A DNA stretch of 64,000 nt from an uncultured Subdoligranulum sp. GTDB taxonomy: Bacteria > Bacillota > Clostridia > Oscillospirales > Ruminococcaceae. The first letter of the stretch is position 1. Every line of letters begins with the position of its first letter. The notes under the pieces were generated by a model. That model searched no databases. It had not been told where the DNA came from and was given only the letters and a program-made list of their open reading frames with translations. Below, piece by piece: positions 50,992-62,352 of this stretch. The stretch lies in assembly GCF_963931595.1 (NCBI RefSeq), contig NZ_OZ007030.1:1480481-1544480 (forward strand), given 5' to 3'. The position numbers and the translations under genes were made by a program.

Positions 50992-53538
50992 TCAGGCTGC
51001 CGGCTGGGCGGTGGCATCCGCAGGCTGGGTCGAATCCGTAGCCTGCGCGCCCTCCGCCGCCTGCTGTGCCAGCGCCGCGTAGGGATCCACTTCCGGCGTC
51101 GAATAGCTGTCGTCGGGGAGGTTGTCCTCGGTGTAGTAGCCCGTGGCACCGCCGCCCGAAACAATCGCACCGGTGGAGGTATCGAACTGCTTGGCCACAA
51201 CGCCATCCGGCATGGGGAACTCTGCCGCCTCCTTGTCGGCCTGCAGGGTTTCCATCAGCGACTTCCAGACCAGCTGGATGGGCTTGCCGCTGCGGCCCGC
51301 ACGCCCCAGCTCATACAGGCTGGTGGGCTTGTCGCAACCCCACCACAGCGTGGTGACATAGTAGGGCGTCAGACCCGCAAAGGTGTAATCCTTGTAGTCA
51401 CTGGTCGTACCGGTCTTGGCCACCGCCTCGATGTCGCCTTCCGGCGCCATGCCGCTGGCCGTACCGCCGCTCTTCAGGACGTTGGCCATCATGCGGTTCA
51501 TGATATAGGCCGTGGTCGGGTCAATGGCCTGAATGGTGTTGATATACTTGGTGTTATCCAGCACCTCGTTGCCCTGGTAGTCGGTGATCTCGGTGTAGTA
51601 GTGCGGCGTGGTGAAGGTGCCGTCATAGAAGATGCTGTAGGCACCGGCCAGCTGCACCACCGTCATACCGTGACTCTGGGAACCCAGCACCAGCGGGCCC
51701 AGGTCCATATCGGTCTCAGCGTCGATATAGGTGCATTCCAGGGTATCGTGGACAAAGTTGTACAGGAAGTCCACGCCCACCATGTTGCCGACCCAGACAG
51801 CCACCGTGTTGTAGGACTGACGCAGGGCGTCGTACACCAGCATGGGGTTGCCCTGACCGCCGGCGCCGCCGTAGTTGGTGGGCCAGGCACGCCAGACATC
51901 CGAACGGGACTGGGCCGCTTCGGAATACGGATCCATATAGGAATACTGATCCTTCAGCACCCGCTTGTCCTCCGCCGCATAGAAAGGCGCATCCAGCACC
52001 TGGGAGGAGTAGTTGATCAGCTTGTAGTCCAGCGCCAGGCAGTAGGCACCGATGGGTTTCATGGTAGAACCGGTCTGGTGCGGGATGGTGGCGCGGTTGG
52101 TGCCCAGGTCGTATTTCTTCTCACCGACACCGCCGCCAATACCCAGGATGTTGCCGTCATAGTCCAGCGTGGCAATGGCCGCCTGGGTGCGCACCGTTTC
52201 GTACACGCAGAGGTACTCGGTATCATCGTTGGGGTAGTTGTCGTCGGTGGAAGTACCCATCTTGAGGGTGGTATGCTCGTCATCGGTGTAGACCGGGATG
52301 TCGTCCACGCCGTACACTGCCAGACCATCCTTGGTCAGCGGCAGACCGGTGTTCTCGTCGAACTGGACTTCGTCCCAGCTGCTGGTATCCGCCGGGTAAT
52401 CCCGCAAGCAGACTGCCTCCTCATGCCACAGCGCCGGGATGTTGCCCTCCGCGTCGTACATGGCATTCTCGATGGCCGTCTGGACCTCGGGGTCCACGGT
52501 GGAGTAGACGCGCAGACCGCCGTTGAAGATCATCGACTTGGCCTCGTCCGCCGTCATGTTCAGCTTCTCCTGCAGATCGTTGAGCAGCTCATAGTAGAGC
52601 GCATCGGTGAAGTAGGAGTTCTGGGAGGAACGGGTGGCGTTCTCGGTGGAGCTGCTGGTCTCGGTCAGCGTGATGGTCTCGGCACAGGCGGAATTGTACT
52701 CATCCTCGGTGATATACCCCTGGGTATACATCTCATACAGCACGTGGTTGCGCCGGGTGATGAGGTTTTCCGGGTTGGTGAAGGGATTGTACGCCGTGGG
52801 GTTCTTGGTGATGGAAGCCAGCACCGCGCACTCCGACAGGGTCAGATCCTCCACATGCTTGCCGAAATATTCCTGGGCGCCCGCCTCCATGCCGCAGACA
52901 ATGCCCGTCAGCGGGATGGTGTTCAGGTAGGCTTCCAGGATGGTCTCCTTGCTGTAGCGGTTGGCAAGACCCAGGGCGCGGAAAATTTCGCGCACCTTAC
53001 GCATCTTGTCCACCTCATCGTCGCCGGTCAAGTTCTTGACCAGCTGCTGCTCCAGCGTGGAAGCACCCTGCTGGGAGCCGTAGATGGCGTGGTCGGTGAA
53101 CTCGTTGAGGGCCGCGCCGATGGTACGCTTGATGTTGATGCCGGGCTCGTGGTAGAAGTCCTTGTCCTCGATGGCGATGACCGCATGCTGCAGATTCTCC
53201 GGCATGGCCGAAAGTTCGCGCCAGATACGGTTTTCGCCCTGGGTCAGCGTGGCGTACTCGTTGCCGTTCTTGTCGTAGATGATGGTGGTCTGCTTGTTTT
53301 TCTGGTTGTCCAGGTCCAGGACCTCGCCGTCATCCGCGGTGACCTGCACGATATACATCGACAGCAGCACACCGCCCACACTGCAAAGCATGATGCCCAC
53401 GCAGAACACACAGCCGATGAACCGAAGAATCATGCCGGGAATACTGCGGCGTTTCTTCTTCTTTTTCTTCTTGGGGTCCTGCGGATTGACCGGGTCAAAC
53501 TGCCCCGTGGCACCGTTTCCAGACTTTGCGCCACCCAT
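50992..53538 (-). CDS. Class A penicillin-binding protein (PBP1A type)
   Basis: The 848-aa bifunctional wall synthase has a Lys-rich cytoplasmic N-terminus and a membrane helix (RFIGCVFCVGIMLCSVGGVL). The glycosyltransferase domain contains EDKDFYHEPGINIKRTI and QGASTLEQQLVKNL. The transpeptidase domain has the nucleophile in TGSTMKPIGAY, the SYN motif in RQSYNTVAVW and AKTGTTSDYKDYTF. The tail is Ala/Gln/Thr-rich. ATG 53538 is the first usual start codon, but its AAGGAG is 12 nt away. A perfect AAAGGAGG stands 8 nt before an in-frame ATA (about 53568), so initiation there cannot be excluded. Confidence 0.95.
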   Translation of the reverse strand: MGGAKSGNGATGQFDPVNPQDPKKKKKKKRRSIPGMILRFIGCVFCVGIMLCSVGGVLLSMYIVQVTADDGEVLDLDNQKNKQTTIIYDKNGNEYATLTQGENRIWRELSAMPENLQHAVIAIEDKDFYHEPGINIKRTIGAALNEFTDHAIYGSQQGASTLEQQLVKNLTGDDEVDKMRKVREIFRALGLANRYSKETILEAYLNTIPLTGIVCGMEAGAQEYFGKHVEDLTLSECAVLASITKNPTAYNPFTNPENLITRRNHVLYEMYTQGYITEDEYNSACAETITLTETSSSTENATRSSQNSYFTDALYYELLNDLQEKLNMTADEAKSMIFNGGLRVYSTVDPEVQTAIENAMYDAEGNIPALWHEEAVCLRDYPADTSSWDEVQFDENTGLPLTKDGLAVYGVDDIPVYTDDEHTTLKMGTSTDDNYPNDDTEYLCVYETVRTQAAIATLDYDGNILGIGGGVGEKKYDLGTNRATIPHQTGSTMKPIGAYCLALDYKLINYSSQVLDAPFYAAEDKRVLKDQYSYMDPYSEAAQSRSDVWRAWPTNYGGAGGQGNPMLVYDALRQSYNTVAVWVGNMVGVDFLYNFVHDTLECTYIDAETDMDLGPLVLGSQSHGMTVVQLAGAYSIFYDGTFTTPHYYTEITDYQGNEVLDNTKYINTIQAIDPTTAYIMNRMMANVLKSGGTASGMAPEGDIEAVAKTGTTSDYKDYTFAGLTPYYVTTLWWGCDKPTSLYELGRAGRSGKPIQLVWKSLMETLQADKEAAEFPMPDGVVAKQFDTSTGAIVSGGGATGYYTEDNLPDDSYSTPEVDPYAALAQQAAEGAQATDSTQPADATAQPAA

Positions 53539-53649
53539 GGAAAGATGACGCTCCTTTTTGGGTTCTATGGGAACCGCCTCCTTTGATACGATCCGAAAAA
53601 GCATTGCCGGCAGAGCCGGAACACAGAATTGCAGAATGTTATAGAATGG

Positions 53650-53658
53650 ATTATACCA
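53650..53658 (-). promoter_or_regulatory. Extended -10 promoter of the penicillin-binding protein gene
   Basis: On the minus strand TGGTATAAT provides an extended -10 (core 53650-53655) without a good -35 element. Confidence 0.55.
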
Positions 53659-53757
53659 CAAAACCATCGCAAAAGTACAGTCTGTTCCGCAAAATTCACA
53701 AGTTTTTGTTTTTTTGCCGCCATATCGTCCCATACTAACGCAAAAGGAGGGCTTAGG

Positions 53758-54069
53758 ATGGAAAACAAACACAGACGGGGTGCTTCGGTGTATCTCTGGG
53801 CGCTGGGCGCGGCGGCGCTGGTGTGTCTTGTCATCAGCGTATGGTTTCTCTGGCGGGGCAGCGCCCGCAGGGCAGAACCCCTCTACCTTTTAAAGGACAA
53901 CGCCGGCCATCTGGCGCTGTACACCGGGGACGGCACCGGACCGCTGGCCCAGTACGACGAGATCTACACCCGGCTGCTGCCCGAGGCAGACGTACTGGCC
54001 CTGCAGCAGGGCGTGCCCGTCTACAGCGAGACCGAACTGGAAAAACGGCTGGAGGATTACGGTTTCTGA
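53758..54069 (+). CDS. Small membrane-anchored protein of unknown function
   Basis: The 103-aa protein has a short basic N-terminus, one membrane helix (VYLWALGAAALVCLVISVWF) and an extracytoplasmic part of about 65 residues. The latter reads LYLLKDNAGHLALYTGDG, then TRLLPEADVLALQQGVPV and ends ELEKRLEDYGF. Similar small clostridial proteins with an L-hhh-DY ending are known, and the domain faintly recalls the C-terminal part of BofC, but I cannot assign it. AAAAGGAGG precedes ATG 53758. It is divergent from the PBP gene, 219 nt away. Confidence 0.75.
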   Translation: MENKHRRGASVYLWALGAAALVCLVISVWFLWRGSARRAEPLYLLKDNAGHLALYTGDGTGPLAQYDEIYTRLLPEADVLALQQGVPVYSETELEKRLEDYGF

Positions 54070-54103
54070 AGGGCAGAATTCCGCCGCTCTTTTACAACTT
54101 TTC

Positions 54104-54132
54104 TTGCGCCGCGCATGGATTTATGCTATAGT
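54104..54132 (+). promoter_or_regulatory. Promoter of the ACP cassette
   Basis: TTGCGC (54104-54109), 17 nt and TATAGT (54127-54132), about 35 nt before the ACP start. Confidence 0.68.
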
Positions 54133-54166
54133 ATGGGTAATTACCAATCTTTAAAGGAGAAACATT

Positions 54167-54406
54167 ATGACCGAACAGGATATTTTGACTGCGGTGCAGG
54201 ATATTTTCCGTGACAACTTCGACGACGACACGCTGGTCATCACCCGCGATACCTGCGCCGACGACATCGAGGACTGGGACAGCCTGGAACAGATCAACCT
54301 GCTGACCGCCATCGAAAAGAAATTCAATATCAAGTTCAAGCTCTCGGATGTCCGCGGCCTCAAGGACGTGGGCGACCTGCTGGACCTGGTGGCCCGCATG
54401 GTCTGA
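54167..54406 (+). CDS. Acyl carrier protein (stand-alone)
   Basis: The 79-aa acidic protein has the phosphopantetheine site IEDWDSLEQINLL, with the Ser that receives the prosthetic group. The fold continues IEKKFNIKFKLSDV. It differs from a typical fatty-acid ACP (DSLDTVE) in the DSLEQI motif, which is usual for ACPs of special pathways such as polysaccharide or lipid modification. AAAGGAG precedes the ATG. It begins a four-gene unit with a MaoC hydratase, a reductase and an acyltransferase-like protein. Confidence 0.93.
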   Translation: MTEQDILTAVQDIFRDNFDDDTLVITRDTCADDIEDWDSLEQINLLTAIEKKFNIKFKLSDVRGLKDVGDLLDLVARMV

Positions 54407-54482
54407 TGAACCGGGAAGTGTAACACATCCTGTAAGGGGCGGCTCTGAGCCGCCTTTTTTCGAAGGAATAAAGGAGTCTGCG

Positions 54483-54899
54483 ATGAACCACTATACCCTG
54501 GCTGAGATGGTGCCCGGCCTGACCGAGGAATTCACCGTCACGGTCACCGCCGAGATGATGGAGGCCTTCCGGACCATTACCGGTGATGTCTCCCCCATCC
54601 ACATCGACGCCGACTACGCCAAGGACCGCGGCTATCCCGGCCGGGTGGTCTACGGCATGCTGGGTGCCAGCTTTTTCTCCACGCTGGCCGGCGTGTACCT
54701 GCCCGGCGAGCACTGCCTGCTCCACGGCGTGGAGTGCAAGTTTGCCAAGCCGGTCTTTATCGGCGACACCCTGACCGTGAAAGGCACCGTCCTGCGGGTC
54801 AGCGAGATCGGCAGCGAGGCCGAGATCAAGGCCGTCATCACCAACCAGAACGGCCAGCGCGTCACCCGGGGTATCATCAAAGCAGGCCTTGCCAAATAA
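54483..54899 (+). CDS. MaoC-like (R)-specific enoyl hydratase/dehydratase
   Basis: The 138-aa hot-dog protein has the hydratase-2 core TGDVSPIHIDADYAKDRGYPG, where Asp and His are catalytic, followed by RVVYGMLGASFFSTLAGVYLPG. It interconverts enoyl and (R)-3-hydroxyacyl thioesters on CoA or ACP. ATG 54483 has AAAGGAG 8 nt upstream. It lies 76 nt after the ACP gene and 14 nt before the reductase. Confidence 0.92.
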   Translation: MNHYTLAEMVPGLTEEFTVTVTAEMMEAFRTITGDVSPIHIDADYAKDRGYPGRVVYGMLGASFFSTLAGVYLPGEHCLLHGVECKFAKPVFIGDTLTVKGTVLRVSEIGSEAEIKAVITNQNGQRVTRGIIKAGLAK

Positions 54900-54913
54900 G
54901 GGAGGTTTCCGCT

Positions 54914-55654
54914 ATGTCGTATACGTATCTGATCACCGGCGCCACCAGCGATGTGGGCCGTGCCCTGATCGCCCGCCTGCTGAACGGCGCCCCCGACGCG
55001 CTGGTCCTTGCCCAGGGCTGCGGCGATCTGGACAAGCTGGCGTCCCTGTGCCAGCGTTTTCCGGGACAGGTCCGTCCCTTTGACGTGGATCTGTCCGACC
55101 GGGCCAAGGTAGACACCTTCATGCAGCTGCTGGAGACCTCTGCCCCCGCCCCCACCCACTTCATCCATCTGCCGGCGCTCCCCGTGATCAACACCAAGTT
55201 CAAGGCCTTCGACCAGACCCGCTTCGACAAGGACCTGGAAATTGAAGTGCACAGCGCCATCCGCATCTGCCGGGGCATTCTGCCCGCCATGGCCCGGGCC
55301 AAGTTCGGCCGGGTGCTCTTTATCCAGACCAGCTACACCATCGGCTGCCCGCCCAAAAACACCGCCGCCTACGTGATGGCCAAGAGCGCCATCGGCGGCC
55401 TGGTGAAGAGCCTGGCCGTGGAGTATGCCAAGTTCGGTGTCACGGTGAACTGCGTGGCCCCCAGCATGATGGAGACCCACTTCCTCAAGGACACTCCCGA
55501 CCTCATCGTGCAGGCAGCGGCGGCCGACAACCCCATGGGCCGCAACGCCACCCCAGAGGACGTAGTGCCCGCCATGGCGTTCCTGCTCTCCGACGAGGCG
55601 GGCTTCATTACCGGCGTGACGCTGCCGGTGACGGGAGGTTCGGCCATTGTCTGA
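54914..55654 (+). CDS. Short-chain dehydrogenase/reductase, FabG-like
   Basis: The 246-aa Rossmann protein has TYLITGATSDVGRALIARLL as cofactor loop, the active-site Ser in IQTSYTIG and YVMAKSA (YxxxK). The late NCVAPSMMETHFL and the closing SDEAGFITGVTLPVTGGSA are SDR segments. It resembles 3-oxoacyl-ACP reductases, but the first part (IHLPALPVINTKFKAFDQTR) replaces the usual NNAG motif and is atypical. GGAGG precedes ATG 54914. Its stop overlaps the next gene by 8 nt. Confidence 0.9.
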   Translation: MSYTYLITGATSDVGRALIARLLNGAPDALVLAQGCGDLDKLASLCQRFPGQVRPFDVDLSDRAKVDTFMQLLETSAPAPTHFIHLPALPVINTKFKAFDQTRFDKDLEIEVHSAIRICRGILPAMARAKFGRVLFIQTSYTIGCPPKNTAAYVMAKSAIGGLVKSLAVEYAKFGVTVNCVAPSMMETHFLKDTPDLIVQAAAADNPMGRNATPEDVVPAMAFLLSDEAGFITGVTLPVTGGSAIV

Positions 55655-56642
55655 CGTGACATTCCGTCTGGCCCGACTGGGCGAAGACCGGGCCATCATC
55701 GACTTCATCAATGAGCACTTTGACATGCGGCTGCCGCTGCTCAATCGCCCTGAACTCTACCACCACTACTATGCCGGGCGCGGCGGTGTGCCCCAGTTCG
55801 CCGTGGCCGAACAGGACGGCCGCTATGTGAGCGCCGCCGGATACATACTGGCCAACACGGCGCGCCGGCCCGATGTGTGGGTCAGCGTCTGGGTGGCCGC
55901 CAAGGGACACAACGGCGTGGGCCTGGAACTGATGAATGCGCTGCCCGGCCTTTTGCACGCCGACGTGCTGGCCTGCAACAACATCCGGCCCAACACCTGC
56001 ACCTTCTACCAGTTTCTGGGATGGCAGGCCGGACGCATCCCCCACTACTACCGGCTGGGACGGCGCTCCGATTACCAGCTGGCCAAGCCGCTGCGCTATA
56101 CCCTGCCCCCCGTGCAGCGGGACCTGGGGCTGGAGAAAATCGAGTCGGCCGCTGACCTGATCCCCCTGGGCATGCCCCCCACGCCCCATACACCCCGCAA
56201 GGACACCTGGTATCTGCGGCGGCGGTATTTCCACTATCCCCACTTTCACTACGATGTGTGGGCGGCCCGGGAGCACGGCAAGCTGCTGGCCTACGTTGTC
56301 ACCCGCACCGTCACCGCCCGGGAGACCGGCTGCGTGCCGGTGGTCCGGCTGGTGGACTACATCGGCGAGGACCGGGTCCTGCCGCGGCTGGGCGGCGCCC
56401 TGGACGCCATCCTGCACCGCACCGGCGCCGAGTATATGGACTGCTACAACGTGGGTATTCCGGCGGCGATCTGGCAGGCGGCGGGCTTCACTGAGCGGCT
56501 GGAGGGAGACGGCTGCATCATTCCCAACTACCTGACGCCCCCGCTGCGGGAGAACACCGAATATTACTATTTCACAAACAAGCCGGAAAACTTCGTGCTG
56601 TTCAAGGCAGACGGCGACCAGGACCGGCCCAACCTGAAATGA
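55647..56642 (+). CDS. GNAT-like acyltransferase of polysaccharide-cluster type
   Basis: The 331-aa protein has a GNAT-like N-terminal half (RLARLGEDRAIIDFINEHFD, then WVSVWVAAKGHNGVGLELMN as cofactor loop, and CTFYQFLGWQAGRIPHYYRL). A second half of similar length contains VVRLVDYIGEDRVLPRLGGA. Two-part proteins of this look occur in O-antigen and capsule gene clusters, where they acylate amino sugars. TTG 55647 was chosen because GGGAGG stands 8 nt upstream; GTG 55656 is the alternative. No glycosyltransferase is nearby. The acyl donor may be the ACP-bound product of the three genes before it; this is inference. Confidence 0.75.
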   Translation: MSDVTFRLARLGEDRAIIDFINEHFDMRLPLLNRPELYHHYYAGRGGVPQFAVAEQDGRYVSAAGYILANTARRPDVWVSVWVAAKGHNGVGLELMNALPGLLHADVLACNNIRPNTCTFYQFLGWQAGRIPHYYRLGRRSDYQLAKPLRYTLPPVQRDLGLEKIESAADLIPLGMPPTPHTPRKDTWYLRRRYFHYPHFHYDVWAAREHGKLLAYVVTRTVTARETGCVPVVRLVDYIGEDRVLPRLGGALDAILHRTGAEYMDCYNVGIPAAIWQAAGFTERLEGDGCIIPNYLTPPLRENTEYYYFTNKPENFVLFKADGDQDRPNLK

Positions 56643-56646
56643 CGAA

Positions 56647-56690
56647 CCCCCCCCCCCGCCCGGATGGAAATCTGGGCGGGGGTTTTGTTA
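56647..56690 (+). terminator. Terminator of the ACP cassette, preceded by a run of 11 C
   Basis: A 9-bp stem of G-C pairs (56653-56661 with 56674-56682) is followed by TTTTGTT. The 5' arm merges with a homopolymer of eleven C (56647-56657). Confidence 0.82.
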
Positions 56691-56698
56691 TGGGCTCA

Positions 56699-56726
56699 CA
56701 AAAGAAGACCGCCTGCAAGGGCGGTC
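56699..56726 (-). terminator. Terminator of the HU gene
   Basis: On the minus strand a 7-bp stem (56720-56726 with 56707-56713) is followed by TTCTTTTG. Confidence 0.75.
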
Positions 56727-56747
56727 CGAACGGTGGGGTAACAGGAT

Positions 56748-57023
56748 TTACTGGGCGACCTTCTCCTTGAGGCGGCCGCTGGCCTTGAAGCCGGGGATGG
56801 CGGTGGGCTCCAGCTTGCTGGTCACCTTCGTCTTGGGATTGGTAAAGTTCTTGGTCTGGCGCTCCCGCATCTCAAAACGGCCAAAACCCGCAATCGTAAC
56901 CTTGTCGCCGCCCTTGAGCACGTCACCGATGGTGCCGAAAATGCAGTCCATGACCTTTTCCACTTCGCCGCTGGTCATGCCGGTGTCGTTTGCAACTTTG
57001 GTAATCAACTGAGATCTCGTCAT
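56748..57023 (-). CDS. hup: DNA-binding protein HU
   Basis: The 91-aa histone-like protein starts MTRSQLITKVANDTGMTSGE. The beta-arm has GFGRFEMRERQTKNFTNPKT followed by a Pro near the tip (EPTAIPGFKASGRLKEKV). It bends DNA as a dimer and organises the nucleoid. It has its own promoter and terminator. Confidence 0.97.
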   Translation of the reverse strand: MTRSQLITKVANDTGMTSGEVEKVMDCIFGTIGDVLKGGDKVTIAGFGRFEMRERQTKNFTNPKTKVTSKLEPTAIPGFKASGRLKEKVAQ

Positions 57024-57079
57024 AATTCCTTTATACTCCCTATTGCTTAGGCATGGTGCCTGTTATTGTTACGCCCCAT

Positions 57080-57108
57080 ATTATAGAAAAAATACCGCGC
57101 AGAATCAA
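57080..57108 (-). promoter_or_regulatory. Promoter of the HU gene
   Basis: On the minus strand TTGATT (57103-57108), 17 nt and consensus TATAAT (57080-57085). Confidence 0.8.
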
Positions 57109-57243
57109 GCGTTTTTGACCAATTGAGACGGAAATCGGCAAATGGTCTAAAATTCCCCAAATACAGCCGCGCAAATTCCGTCATTCAGCGAATAGACGCT
57201 GCTTTTTCTGCCAGCCCGGCGCAAATTTTATCGCAGAATCCAC

Positions 57244-57283
57244 AAAAAATGTGCCCGCACCACACGGTACGGGCACATTTTTT
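57244..57283 (-). terminator. Terminator of the pyrimidine operon
   Basis: A GC-rich stem (CGGGCACATT with its complement, 57244-57257 and 57270-57283) flanked by A/T-runs directly follows carB; it would also work in the opposite direction. Confidence 0.88.
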
Positions 57284-57290
57284 CATAAAA

Positions 57291-60519
<3,229 letters not shown>

Positions 60520-60527
<8 letters not shown>

Positions 60528-61650
60528 TGTCGGTTACTCCTTTCGCTGCCAGCATGCGGCTGACAAACTCGTCAAACAGGAACTCGGTATCCTTGGGGCC
60601 GCCGTTGGCCTCGGGGTGGAACTGCACCGTGAAGCAGTTCCAGCGGAAATAATCCACGCCCTCGCAGGTGCCGTCGTTGGCGTTGCGGTAGCTCACACGG
60701 CCCACCTCGGCGGGCAGGGTCTCCCCTTCCACCGCGTAGCCGTGGTTCTGGCTGGTGATGAAGGTGCGGCTGCCGCTGATATGGCTGACCGGCTGGTTGG
60801 CGCCGCGATGGCCGTACTTCAGCTTGCAGGTCTTGGCGCCGGCGGCCAGCGCCGTCAGCTGATGGCCCAGGCAGATGCCGAAGGCCGGAATGCCGCTATC
60901 CAGCATCTCGCCGATGTTCTTGATGATCTCCACGTTTTCCGCCGGGTCGCCGGGGCCGTTGGACAGCATCAGCCCGTCGGGGTTCAGCGCCTTCAGCTGG
61001 GCGGCGGTGGTGTAGCCGGGCAGCACCGTCACACGGCAGCCGCGCTTCTGCAGGCAGCGCACGATGTTGTTCTTGCAGCCCAGGTCCAGCAGCGCCACAT
61101 GCAGCGGCGTTTCGCCCCAGGCGCCCTGGGCGGTGGGCTCGTAGGTGGTGGCCTGCCGGCAGGTGACGGTCTTGACTGCGTCCACCACGGCGTAGGCCTG
61201 GATCTGCGGCATGATCGCCGCCACCTTCTCGGGCTCCGCGTCGGGATCAAACTCGGTGGTGATGGCACCGTTCATGACGCCGCTCTCCCGCAGGGTGCGG
61301 GTCAGGCTGCGGGTGTCGATGCCCTCGATGCCGATGATGCCATACTGTTTGAGGAAAGAATCCAGCGTTTCCTCACTGCGGAAGTTGGAGGGCGTCTTGC
61401 ACGCTTCGCGGACAATGTACCCCTGCGCCCAGACCTTGGTGCTCTCCACATCCTCATGGTTCATGCCATAGTTGCCGATGAGCGGGTAGGTCTGGGTGAT
61501 GATCTGCCCGTAGTAGCTGGGGTCGGTCAGCGTTTCCTCAAAGCCGACCATACCGGTGGCAAACACCACTTCGCCGATGGTGGTGCCGGGGCAGCCAATG
61601 CTCTGCCCGCGGAACACCCGGCCGTTTGCCAGTATCAGATATGCCTGCAT
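60520..61650 (-). CDS. carA: Carbamoyl-phosphate synthase small subunit
   Basis: This 376-aa glutaminase subunit supplies ammonia to CarB. The class I amidotransferase domain shows LSNGPGDPAEN, the nucleophile in GICLGHQL and the His-Glu pair in VQFHPEANGGP. The N-terminal half has GEVVFATGMVGFEETLTDPS. It overlaps carB by 8 nt and follows pyrE after 22 nt. Confidence 0.97.
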
Positions 61651-61672
61651 ATTCTAAACTCCCTGTTTCTTA

Positions 61673-62269
61673 TTAAAGAGTCTGCTTGGCCGCTTCCTTC
61701 ATCTTGCGGCTGCCCAGATGGACCAGCGGCAGCTTGCCCTCCTTGCAGATGGGGCATTCTTCCGGGGCGTAGTTGGGCAGGTCCAGCTTCAGCGCGCTGG
61801 CCACGATGGGAATGGGAGACGGCGCTTCGGCCCGGGTGCGGTCCACCACACAGGCAATGCCCAGGCAGACGCCGCCCGCTTCCTCGATGACGCGCTTGGT
61901 TTCCAGGCTGGAAACTCCGGTGGTGACCACGTCCTCCGCGATGATGCAGCGCTCACCCGGATGGATACGGAACCGCTTGAGGGTCATCACGTTGTCCACA
62001 CGCTCGGTGAAGATGGCCCGCTTGCCCAGCTGGCGGCCCAGCTCGTAGGCGTAGACGATGCCGCCCATGGCGGGGCCCACAACCACATCCACGTTGAGTT
62101 CCTTCAGCTTCTCGGCCACCGGCGCCATGACCTCGGCGCAGCGGTCGGGATACTGCTGCAGAAACGCCATCTGGCAGTAGGCGCCGGAATGACGGCCGGA
62201 CGACAGCAGAAAATGCCCCTCCAGGAAGGCTTCACATTCCTTCAAAACTTCAATTGCTTCTCTCGCCAT
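61673..62269 (-). CDS. pyrE: Orotate phosphoribosyltransferase
   Basis: This 198-aa enzyme joins orotate and PRPP. The PRPP loop is ERCIIAEDVVTTGVSSLET. GHFLLSSGRHSGAYCQMAFL and VGPAMGGIVYAYELGRQL are further family segments. The C-terminus has an extra Cys pair (CPICKEGKLP) that recalls a small metal site in some clostridial PyrE proteins. AGGAGG precedes ATG 62269. Its own promoter lies in the 83-nt gap after pyrD. Confidence 0.95.
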   Translation of the reverse strand: MAREAIEVLKECEAFLEGHFLLSSGRHSGAYCQMAFLQQYPDRCAEVMAPVAEKLKELNVDVVVGPAMGGIVYAYELGRQLGKRAIFTERVDNVMTLKRFRIHPGERCIIAEDVVTTGVSSLETKRVIEEAGGVCLGIACVVDRTRAEAPSPIPIVASALKLDLPNYAPEECPICKEGKLPLVHLGSRKMKEAAKQTL

Positions 62270-62301
62270 GATAGGTTCCTCCTGTAGTTTCTCTTCCTTT
62301 T

Positions 62302-62330
62302 ATCCTAGCACAGTCTGTATATTATTACAA
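62302..62330 (-). promoter_or_regulatory. Possible internal promoter before pyrE
   Basis: On the minus strand TTGTAA (62325-62330), 17 nt and TAGGAT (62302-62307) in the A/T-rich gap between pyrD and pyrE. No PyrR-type attenuator was seen here. Confidence 0.5.
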
Positions 62331-62352
62331 GATAGATGCATAAAAACTCAAA

